Origin: Armigeres subalbatus
Taxonomy: Eukaryota; Arthropoda; Insecta; Diptera; Culicidae
DNA: 64,000 bases
Reading direction: 5' to 3'
NCBI RefSeq assembly: GCF_024139115.2
Contig: NC_085140.1
Span: 421,054,283-421,118,282 of the forward strand
Both the position numbers and the translations under genes were made by a program. The notes under the pieces were generated by a model, which saw only the letters and a program-made list of their open reading frames with translations, was not told the origin of the DNA and did not search any database. This document shows positions 56,074-64,000 of the stretch, one piece after another. The stretch's first letter is position 1, and every line of letters starts with the position of its first letter.

Positions 56074-56410
56074 CATGCCACCTGACATACAAATGTGGAA
56101 ATTATTAAGTTTATTTTGGATCGGAATTAAAGGAAATCTGTAGGACAGCAAAGGCTTCTACTTGGGGGTATATTTTTGATGGAGAAAAAGATGAAAAGGA
56201 TTCGTGGTGAATGACGTTTGCACAAAAAATCTCTTGTCGCGACTATTTTTTCTTTAGAAGATCAATGAATCATCATTATTGCTTGCATCCACATTACTCG
56301 TACACGACACTACTATTTTTTTATTACTCCAGCAGACTGAACCGTGCCGAACATCATTTTCGATGGTTTGATTAGACAGACGAAAAGTAACACTTCGTGA
56401 TAATAAAAAA

Positions 56411-56451
56411 ATCCCCCAGGTTTGAAGAACAGAAGTCTAACACTATATATA
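56411..56451 (+). promoter_or_regulatory. Core promoter of CSP copy 6
   Basis: ATCCCCCAGGTT at 56411-56422 (degenerate palindrome), 21 bp, then TATATATA at 56444-56451. The AAAAAAATCCC run upstream also matches copies 3-5. The distal block is absent; the nearest resemblance is AATGACGTTT at 56210. Confidence 0.6.
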
Positions 56452-56613
56452 GTTGACGTTGGGTTGAACGGAGTACAGTTGAAATCAGCTCCGCTTCTAG
56501 AACCAAGGTGACTTGACGTTAGAGCACGCATTTAAATTGATTGACTGGTTTCCTTGGAAAATCATCGAACTATCCGCTAATCGCTTCTTATCGTTGCAGT
56601 TTGAAACGCGAAA

Positions 56614-56991
56614 ATGAAATCCTTCATCGTCATTTTGGCATTGTTCGCCATGGCCGCTGCCAGGCCTCAGGACGACAAGTACACCACCAAATACGACAGC
56701 ATCGACACCGATGAGATCCTGCAGTCGGATCGTTTGTTCAAAAATTACTACAACTGCCTGCTGGATAACGGGCCCTGCACCGCCGAAGGTAATGAACTAA
56801 AGCGAGTCCTGCCCGAAGCCTTGGAGAACAACTGTGCCAAGTGTAGCGAGAAGCAGCAGACGACCAGCACAAAGGTCATCAAGTACCTGACCGAGAACAA
56901 GCCGGAGGAGTGGAAGGCTCTGAAGGCCAAGTACGATCCAGATAACAAGTATGTGCAGAAGTACGCCGGCAAGGATGGAATCACGCTTTAA
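56614..56991 (+). CDS. Chemosensory protein (CSP / OS-D family), copy 6
   Basis: Predicted secreted 125-residue CSP. Signal peptide [16 protein letters not shown], slightly different from the other copies, mature start [12 protein letters not shown], cysteines at 48, 55, 74 and 77 (CX6CX18CX2C), tail AGKDGITL without the ADAD insertion. A 5'-UTR intron runs from 56508 (CCAAG/GTGACT) to 56599 (CGTTGCAG), with 14 bases between acceptor and ATG. The coding region has no intron. It shares a 79-bp identical stretch with copy 3 despite 36 kb of separation. Poly(A) signal AATAAA at 57086. Confidence 0.96.
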   Translation: MKSFIVILALFAMAAARPQDDKYTTKYDSIDTDEILQSDRLFKNYYNCLLDNGPCTAEGNELKRVLPEALENNCAKCSEKQQTTSTKVIKYLTENKPEEWKALKAKYDPDNKYVQKYAGKDGITL

Positions 56992-57085
56992 ACTGGAATA
57001 ATGGATTTGACAAGAAATAAGGCTGTAAAGTTAAAAATGCATCTTCTACTCATACGAATCATCGTCGAAGTCTGAATACTGCGAA

Positions 57086-57091
57086 AATAAA
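57086..57091 (+). terminator. Poly(A) signal of CSP copy 6
   Basis: AATAAA 95 nt past the stop codon, followed by CTGTTGTAAATTTC. Confidence 0.6.
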
Positions 57092-57269
57092 CTGTTGTAA
57101 ATTTCATAAAATATTGAATAACTTTCCTTGGCATTATCACTTTCTCCGACTGAGTTTGTCTACAACTTAGTCAACTTGGGTCATAGACAAAAAATGACAA
57201 ATGAACTACCAAAAAAAGGTCTACTAGAAAAAATATGAATGCGTATTAAGCGCATAAAATATATTTTAT

Positions 57270-57560
57270 AAAATAGTATTTTAACCATAACTTCTAATAC
57301 CATACTCCAATCAGGCCAATTTCCAGTAACAAACAATGGGACAGGATTTCCCGTCGAATGGAACCTGTGCGAATAATTCCGCCAATGCTAGGTTCCAAAA
57401 GGTGTGTCTACAAAATTTTGTACTCATACACACATACATACACACGAGCTGAGTCAATTGGTATATAACACTATGGGTCTCCGAGCCTCTATCAAAAGAT
57501 TGGTTTTGAAGAGATCATAATATGATCTATACGGCTATATTATAGCCTTTACCTCATTGC
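57270..57560. repeat. Diverged GCCTTTCTCGTA-type dispersed repeat
   Basis: Shared blocks: ATAGTATTTTAACCATAACTTC, CAGGCCAATTT, ATACACACATACATACACAC, TTGGTATATAACACTATGGGTCTCC, and TATAGCCTTTAC at the right end. Confidence 0.6.
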
Positions 57561-57641
57561 TTTGGAATCATTGAACACATGGTGAATCTACAAGTTCTAC
57601 TCCCCGAATTTATCGACGACGCGCAGCTGATATGTTATTGA

Positions 57642-57854
57642 TCAGCCCTCATGAAAATCTGCCTGGTATTCGCCGATGAAGGACTTCTCGAGCGGTCTCA
57701 GTATGATAAACAGAATACGCGACAGAATTTTGTATGCTGAGTTCAGAAGGGTGATCCCTTTGTATTTGTCACACTCCAATCTGAGCCCTTTCTTACAGAT
57801 CGGACATATGGGACCTTCCACCCGGTCGGTAGACAGGTCTTCATCTACCCACAA
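57642..57854 (-). pseudogene. Reverse transcriptase fragment
   Basis: 70-codon open frame with EGPICPICKKGLRLECDKYK and GITLLNSAYKILSRIL, the RT block around the motif YRGITLL...YKILS found in RTE-like elements (compare KLDCSNYCAITLLNAAYKVLS at 58-60 kb). A short decayed fragment of a different, related element. Confidence 0.65.
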
Positions 57855-57999
57855 TTATCATTCCTCCTTATAAATGTACATTGGTTGATTTTACTAACAT
57901 CTCCGTTGTTTGCGGCCAGGAATGCAAAATCTCACATGAACAAAGGATATAACAAGGGATATGGAAATGCTACTATCATCTTCCAAACTTAGATGTTCA

Positions 58000-58240
58000 T
58001 TTTCACGATAAAATCGAATCGAATGCAACTTGTTGCGAGCAAATCGGTTAAGGATAAAGGCCTGAAAAATGAGTGAGATTATTTTGCGCACACACATACA
58101 CACACACCGACATCACCTCAATTCGTCGAGCTGAGCCGATCGGCATATATCATTATGGGTCTCCGGGACTCTTATAAAAAGTTCGTTTTTGGAGCGAACA
58201 TATAGCCTTTACGTATACTTTGTATACGAGAAAGGCAAAA
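58000..58240. repeat. Dispersed repeat with GCCTTTCTCGTA ends, partial copy
   Basis: GAATGCAACTTGTTGCGAGC, AAATCGGTTAAGGATAAAGGCC, a short CA run, CACCTCAATTCGTCGAGCTGAG, and the end TATACGAGAAAGGC. Very similar to the copy at 6.7-7.27 kb. Confidence 0.75.
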
Positions 58241-58247
58241 ATGGTGA

Positions 58248-58270
58248 AGTGAAATAAAAATAGCACCACT
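58248..58270 (+). repeat. AGTGAAATAAAAATAGCACC terminus, partners at 60831 and 61041
   Basis: Inverted copies are AGTGGCGCTATTTTTATTTC at 60831-60855 and GTGGTGCTATTTTTACTTCG at 61041-61069. The arrangement suggests an older TIR element, of about 1 kb before the RTE copy landed in it. Confidence 0.5.
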
Positions 58271-58283
58271 TTGAATAAAATAT

Positions 58284-60069
58284 TATTATTATTATTTATT
58301 CAGACTAAGGCCGAAGTGGCCTGTGCGGTATATAAGAGTCTTCTCCATTCGGCTCGGTCCATGGCTACACGTCGCCAACCACGCAGTCTACGGAGGGTCC
58401 GCAAGTCATCTTCCACCTGATCGATCCACCTTGCCCGCTGCGCACCTCGCCTTTTTGTGCCCGTCGGATCGTTGTCGAGAACCATTTTCACCGGGTTACT
58501 GTCCGACATTCTGGCTACGTGCCCGGCCCATCACAGTCGTCCGATTTTCGCGGTGTGAACGATGGATGGTTCTCCCAACAGCTGATGCAATTCGTGGTTC
58601 ATTCGCCTCCTCCACATACCGTCCGCCATCTGCACCCCACCATAGATGGTACGCAGCACTTTCCTTTCGAAAACTCCAAGTGCCCGTTGGTCCTCCACGA
58701 GCATCGTCCAGGTCTCGTGTCCGTAGAGGACTACCGGTCTAATTAGCGTTTTGTAGATTGTCAGTTTGGTACGGCGGCGAACTCTATTCGATCGGAGCGT
58801 CTTGCGGAGTCCAAAGTACGTACGATTTCCAGCCACTATGCGTCTCCGAATTTCTCTGCTGGTGTCATTTTCGGCAGTCACCAGTGAGCCCAAGTACACA
58901 AATTCTTCTACCACCTCGATTTCGTCACCACCGATGCAAACTCGCGGTGGGTGGCTCACATTGTCTTCTCTTGAACCTCTGCCTATCATGTACTTCGTCT
59001 TCGACGTGTTGATGACTAGTCCGATCCGCTTAGCTTCCCTCTTCAGTCTGATGTAGGCTTCCTCCATCTTCTCAAGGTTACGTGCCATAATATCTATGTC
59101 GTCGGCGAAACCAAATAGCTGGACGGACTTATTGAAAATTGTACCGCTCGTGTTAATCCCTGCTCTTCGTATTACCCCTTCCAAAGCGACGTTGAATAGC
59201 AAACACGAAAGACCATCACCTTACCGTAACTCTCTGCGGGTTTCGAAGGGACTCGAGAATGCCCCTGAAACTCGAACTACGCACATCACCCGATCCATCG
59301 TCGCTTTGATCAATCAGTCATCAGTGTCAGTTTATCCGGAAAACCGTGTTCGTGCATTAGCTGCCATAGCTGGTCCCGATCGATTGTATCATATGCGGCT
59401 TTGAAGTCGATGAATAGATGATGTGTGGGCACGTTGTATTCGCGGCATTTCTGCAGTACTTGGCGAATGGCGAACACCTGGTCCGTGGTGGAGCGTTCGC
59501 CCATAAAACCCGCCTGGTACTGCCCCACGAACTCCCTTGCAGTTGGTGCTAGTCGACAGCATAAAATTTGGGAGAGTACCTTGTAGGCGGCGTTCAGCAA
59601 TGTGATTGCGCAGTAGTTGCTACAATCCAGCTTATCGCCCTTTTTGTAGATGGGACACACGACACCTTCCATCCACTCCTGCGGCAAAACTTCCTCCTCC
59701 CAAATCTTGGTAATGACCCAGTGCAGCGCTCTAGCCAGTGCCTCACCACCGTGTTTAAATAGCTCTCCTGGTAGTTGGTCAACCCCAGGGGCTTTGTTGT
59801 TCTTCAGCCGGCCAATCTCCTCCTGGATTTCCTGGAGATCCGGAGCCGGTAGAATTATGTCCTGCGCGCGTTCTCCCAGGTCCATCACCATACCGCCATC
59901 TTCGTCTGCCACATCGCCATTCAGGTGCTCTTCGTAGTGCTGCCGCCACCTTTAGATCACCTCACGCTCGTTCGTAAGAAGGTTCCCGTTTATGTCCTTA
60001 CACATATCAGGCTGTGGCACGTGGCCCTTACGTGAACGGTTTAACTTCTCATAGAACTTTCGTGTGTTA
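58284..60069 (-). mobile_element. 5'-truncated RTE-like (JAM-type) non-LTR retrotransposon
   Basis: Minus-strand element with a 3' tail of AAT units (58284-58298 on the plus strand reads TATTATTATTATT). Perfect 13-bp target duplication TTGAATAAAATAT at 58271-58283 and 60070-60082. The 5' end is missing: the sequence starts within the region before the RT. Tail and protein type fit the RTE clade, of which JAM1 is the known Aedes member. It inserted into DNA that carries AAATAAAAATAGCACCAC repeats. Confidence 0.88.
58300..60060 (-). pseudogene. RTE reverse transcriptase, C-terminal part, frameshifted
   Basis: Segments on the minus strand: 59912-59310 with LQEIQEEIGRLKNNKAPGVD, VCPIYKKGDKLDCSNYCAIT, YQAGFMGERSTTDQ and LFIDFKAAYDTIDR; a frameshift near 59215-59310; then 59202-58531 with LFGFADDIDIMARN (catalytic YADD-type motif), EVVEEFVYLGSLVT and RPVVLYGHETWTM; then a shift near 58520 into 58509-58300 with GTKRRGAQRARWIDQVEDDL. 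The Arg of the usual SNYRGITLL is Cys. Two or three frame breaks make this copy inactive. The upstream endonuclease is absent. Confidence 0.88.
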
Positions 60070-60089
60070 TTGAATAAAATATATCAAAT

Positions 60090-61030
60090 ATATAATATCA
60101 CAAACGAAAACTTGAAGTGGCGCAGAAAGCCCGGCAAGCTTTATTTTATAAGGTGACAAATGCATAATAGTTTCAATTTTGATGAGATGTACATTACCTG
60201 CACAAGTAAGTGGATGAATGAGTAGTTCCTTCGGTCGAATAGTTCAATCTTGATGGTTGTGCGATTTGCACCTACATAGAATTAGTTGTCAAAATTACCT
60301 TGGTGATGAAGTAATGATGATTATGGTTTTTTTTTTATTTCTAATAAATATTTTATCGCTATGAGTATCGACGAGCATTAAGTCGGAGAATCACTATGAA
60401 ATGCAAGAGATAAGCGTAATCAAGTACGGCGAGTAATTCATGGGCCCATAACTAACTTTCCAGCTTAATACATATTGCAGCGACTCGCAACTCTGAGTTG
60501 ATCATAATAAGATTTTTAGGGAAAAATAAAGAGAGTTTTGAGCGACTAGCTTGTTCTCCAGGCCCTAATTCCTTAGAAAACTTTGTGTTGTAATTGCTCG
60601 TTACTTTTATACAAAAGATAATCGATTCGTTAACATAAATATGAAAATCGTTTTCGTGAATTCTGGGTGCATTTCGAGCCGAACGCTCTTGGTAAAATAC
60701 TTCTGTCCATTCAACAACAAATTTTTGAAGTAATTCTAGAGAATAGCTCCTACTGTCATCACAAAGTACTTTGTCATGAATTTTAAGATAGTTTTTGCTA
60801 AGATTTTACCAAATATTGATGAAAAATTTAAGTGGCGCTATTTTTATTTCACACTTTTTTCATGAATTTTTCAGCTTAAATGTAAATGGTCCGCCTTGAT
60901 ATAATTTTTTTATCTTTATTAAGATGTTTTTCTTAATATAAATGTAATGTACTGAGAAGTTGCGAATCAAAATTTACTTACATTCGAACTGAAATAACGA
61001 TCATCTGTTCATAATTTAAGAAAATATAAG
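60090..61030. other. Non-coding
   Basis: AT-rich. Holds only the inverted motif at 60831-60855. No gene. Confidence 0.4.
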
Positions 61031-61086
61031 TAAAAACATGGTGGTGCTATTTTTACTTCGCTCAGTGTATAGGGGTGGTCGGTTTA

Positions 61087-62337
61087 CTGTGGTCGGGTAT
61101 CATGAAATCATGGCATTAATAAATAACTTCTTAGGGTTGCCTCATATAGAAGTTTGGTGTCTTCCACAAAGTTGTGGCATGATGATATGTAGACCTTCAT
61201 ATGGTGATAAAAAAAATATTTCGGAACTCTCTCGCTAGGGCGGCGCTTCAGCTAACTTTTTATATGAGCGTGATAGGATGATGGTGTCTTCGGCAAAGTT
61301 TAAGAATTCAGTATTATGAGCAACTCTTGTGAAGTAACCATCTTTGAAAACGTTTTTGATTTTGAGATACAATGCTTTTTATGTAAAATTGTGATTTTAT
61401 ATACAAAATTTGATTATTTCAAACCTAATTTTGAATCTATGTGCAATATTTATTCCCGCATAATGTTTCTGTAACTCGGAGCGCAATACATAGTAGTGTC
61501 TGAGCTGATTTAACTAAGAAATAACTCGTAAAACGCCTTAATTATTGTAAAATACTAAAAAATATAAGGAATAATCGATTTATTTTCCTACTCCCTCCAC
61601 TTCCCACTTAGATTTTATCTCGGATAGAATCTTTGGATTATAAATAATGTAACGGACGTGAATTCGGTTGCAGAAACTTGCCGTAAATCCTCCACAGTGC
61701 CTTAACATTTATTGAGTTCCGCATGTGTTTGACGGAAACCTGTATAAGTGACAGGTTCAATCAAAGTAGGCCATAAAATTCATTAAACAAATCATAATGA
61801 GTACATACACTTTCTGGGCCGCGTTTAAGCTTCGGTTTAGCTATTTTGCAGTATTATTTATAATATATTGGTCTGGAATTTAGTTGAGAAATCACTAAAT
61901 GAAGATTTTGTTCCCTTGAAGTTGAAGTTCGTACACTCTGTACGGATCTCGGAATAATAAGGTTTTATTTTATCCATATTCTCAACAAACTCTAAGTATT
62001 TAAAATTTTTGGTGATATTCTATTTTCGTTTAAAATGGGCACTCATGAAGCATCTCGTATATATAAGATAGCGTGAGAGTAAATCGTTGATTTCCCCTCT
62101 TGGGAAAAAATGCGAAATACAAGCAAACGAAGCATCCACCGGATATAATTATGTCTTCGCTATTGGATGATGTAGTTTTGAAACAAAAATACTTCTCCCA
62201 TCCTCGGCGATGGTTTTATTACTGGGGGGTGGTACGAACACGGGGCTGTCTTTTTCGTCAATGACTGGATGACGGTAATTTGAGCCTTAAGGATAAGGAG
62301 CCTTATTAATGCCATGATTTCATGATATCCGACCACA
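61087..62337. mobile_element. Possible 1.25-kb TIR element
   Basis: CTGTGGTCGGGTATCATGAA, then ATCATGGCATTAATAA at 61087-61122, is inverted at 62303-62337 with one mismatch. No reading frame of note between. These may be the ends of one element or two inverted fragments. Confidence 0.5.
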
Positions 62338-62549
62338 GTGCGGTTGTCGGCACCTTTTTTTTGGTCCATAACTTTCGTTCAATTGCACAATGTGATGATA
62401 TTTGCATACTAATGGAAGCCAATAGGCATAAGATAATAACTGATGGAGACATTTTTTTATTTCATCTATTGGAAAATTTTTATAAAGAATTTTGTTAAGC
62501 GTTGATTTTATGCCATTTCGAAAAAGGTTGTCGGTTGTCGGCACCCTAA

Positions 62550-63230
62550 AAAACACTCAAAATGAAAAACTATGAAGTGGGAGCGTTATGGCTGGAAAGA
62601 TCAAGATTTATTGTGTCAATAGCAATGAAATTGTTTACATTTGAGTACATTATACACATTTTATCAAGATTTCAAAAATTGTTAGTTTTGAAAACAACTT
62701 GGCTAAGAGGCTGAAATTAGGCAATAAGCTGATGATTTCCCTTGATAATCACCGGGTGCCTTTTGACCCTTTCGAAAAGTGAAAATAATAGTTAAATTGC
62801 GACCGCTACGGAGGCATTCAATTATGAATCACAGAATAGAGTAAATTTGCTTTGTAAATACGTAATGGGCTCACCATTTCGATCGTTGTATGTACTTCGG
62901 TTTACAGCACTAAGCAAATAACCAAAAAAAACTTTGGAGTGGCTTTTCACTTGACAGAAAAGTGTTTTCTCTGTAAAACGAAACAAAGACTTCTATATGC
63001 TTCGGAAATGGACACAACAAGATCGTGCTTACATAGCACACGTATCGCAAATGTCAAAATGACCATTTCTGTTTTCTGTCAAAAGTTAGGAAAGTTAATA
63101 AAAAAATTCAACCATAATGATTCAAAGCTAATTTGAAAATGTTTTTCATTATTGTTAGAGGCGTCATGGACCTCGTGGAAAATATGAAAAAAGTTATATT
63201 CCCAAAATGCGTTAGAAACCAGGCATTGCA
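62550..63230. other. Non-coding, nothing recognised
   Basis: AT-rich. Just before it, GGTTGTCGGCACC occurs at 62341 and 62532. Confidence 0.35.
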
Positions 63231-63236
63231 ATTAAT

Positions 63237-63335
63237 CCCAAGTAACATTTTGAGTTTTATAACGCTCTTGAAGACCATAATTTACTCTATAAGAGTGTAA
63301 TAAAACCAGTATAAAACCAAAATGTTACTAGGGAT
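63237..63335. mobile_element. Small hairpin MITE, about 100 bp
   Basis: ATCCCAAGTAACATTTTGAG, then TTTTATA on the left and TATAAAACCAAAATGTTACT, then AGGGAT on the right, inverted with few mismatches. CTCTTGAAG and TATAAGAGTG lie in the loop. Confidence 0.65.
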
Positions 63336-63339
63336 CCCA

Positions 63340-63830
63340 TCATTCGATCTTCTGATCAAAGATACTGATGATATGAAGGGATATCGATCTTAGTTATCTA
63401 TCTGCTCAGTAAACAAAGTGCAATGTTCGCCATGGAGAAACATTTTTTCACTGCTTTTGTAGCAACGCCCTCGCAACGTGAACTAACCCCGAACAGCGCT
63501 GGCTATCAGGATCATCCTCAAATGCTCAAATGATAATATCTTTCCAGAGTGCTCTTTGATTAGGGATAATATCTTTGCAGAAGCAAAGATAATATCCTGT
63601 GCTCAGATGATATTACAATGCCTGTTAAAAACACATATCTACACCATAATGTTCTATGTTATTAATTACATGAACACTCATACCATCCCAAGGTAACCAT
63701 TACAACAAAAAAATGTTCCGAAATTCAACGTATTTCACAATGAAAAAAGTCTTTCGTCGCCGCATATCGCCACTACTTTACATATACCACTTTTTAGAGT
63801 ACCATCAGTACTTGCACATTTGCACATTTC
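63340..63830. other. Non-coding with a small hairpin
   Basis: GATAATATCTTTGC and GCAAAGATAATATC at 63569-63597 form a 14-bp inverted pair. No gene. Confidence 0.5.
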
Positions 63831-63835
63831 CAAGT

Positions 63836-63930
63836 TGGATTTATCCGCCTTGCGGTGTAGGTGTCTTTTTCGTGCATATAAAAAAAATATTTTGGCCATA
63901 ACTTTCACAAGAGAAACACTAAAACCGTTC
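63836..63930. repeat. Diverged fragment of the GCCTTTCTCGTA dispersed repeat
   Basis: GGATTTATCCGCCTTGCGGTG, then TCTTTTTCGTGCATATAAAA, TATTTTGGCCATAAC matches the end block of the 6.7-kb copy. Confidence 0.5.
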
Positions 63931-63934
63931 AGGA

Positions 63935-64000
63935 TCATTTGGCCAAAAGAGTCATTTGGCCTAACGCCATTAAGGCGAATATTTTCCGTATTAAGTGTGT
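63935..64000. repeat. TCATTTGGCC repeat block at window edge
   Basis: TCATTTGGCCAAAAGAGTCATTTGGCCTAACGCCATTAAGGCGAAT resembles the CATTAGGCCGAA blocks inside the element at 48.9-50.6 kb. Cut by the window edge. Confidence 0.45.

Noticed and set aside
1..64000. LTR retrotransposon or endogenous viral element
   Set aside because: I looked for paired long direct repeats with protease, integrase or envelope-type frames and saw none. All RT sequences here are of non-LTR types.

Overview
The window looks like nuclear DNA from a mosquito, most likely Aedes. It holds a small cluster of secreted chemosensory protein (CSP, OS-D family) genes with short 5'-UTR introns, in AT-rich DNA that is mostly transposable elements: a tRNA-headed SINE of the Feilai type with an (AAG)n tail, Jockey (Juan-like), I-clade and RTE/JAM-like non-LTR retrotransposons, and many MITEs. 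Genus-level assignment is inferred from these families; I could not run a search.

The only clearly functional genes are five intact CSPs: 762-1142 (-), 19930-20316 (+), 33892-34269 (-), 41437-41814 (-) and 56614-56991 (+). A sixth copy at 2332-2670 (+) is a pseudogene. All carry or derive from the CX6CX18CX2C cysteine pattern and a signal peptide. Each has a TATA box, a 12-bp near-palindrome of the form ATCCnnnnGGAT just upstream of it, and an intron of about 70-90 bp that ends a few bases before the ATG. Three of them also share a distal block of about 36 bp containing GATGACGTC. They are probably a co-regulated tandem family encoding small soluble binding proteins.

Layout. 0-3 kb: CSP gene and CSP pseudogene, head to head. 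3-9.7 kb: TIR elements, a (CA)n-bearing dispersed repeat, and two inverted arrays of one 132/133-bp satellite. 10-18.4 kb: retroelement relics, then a full-length but broken I-clade element with 13-bp target duplications. 19.6-20.4 kb: second intact CSP. 21-26.5 kb: nested DNA elements and MITEs. 26.75-31.27 kb: full-length but broken Jockey-type element. 33-34.6 kb: inverted tRNA-like repeat and third CSP. 35.5-39.6 kb: RTE relic running straight into a 2.6-kb hairpin-forming minisatellite. 39.8-42.1 kb: nested ATCGATT-rich element carrying a SINE and a MITE, then the fourth CSP. 43.6-47.5 kb: degenerate GGAATTTCT-type repeat field with a hAT MITE and an I-clade fragment inside. 48.9-50.6 kb: TIR element filled with a 1.2-kb polypurine tract. 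51-56 kb: an unrecognised ORF pair and more MITEs. 56.4-57.1 kb: fifth CSP. 57-64 kb: repeats, a 5'-truncated RTE with 13-bp target duplications, and inverted repeats.

I see no convincing functional gene outside the CSP family. The transposon reading frames are all interrupted.
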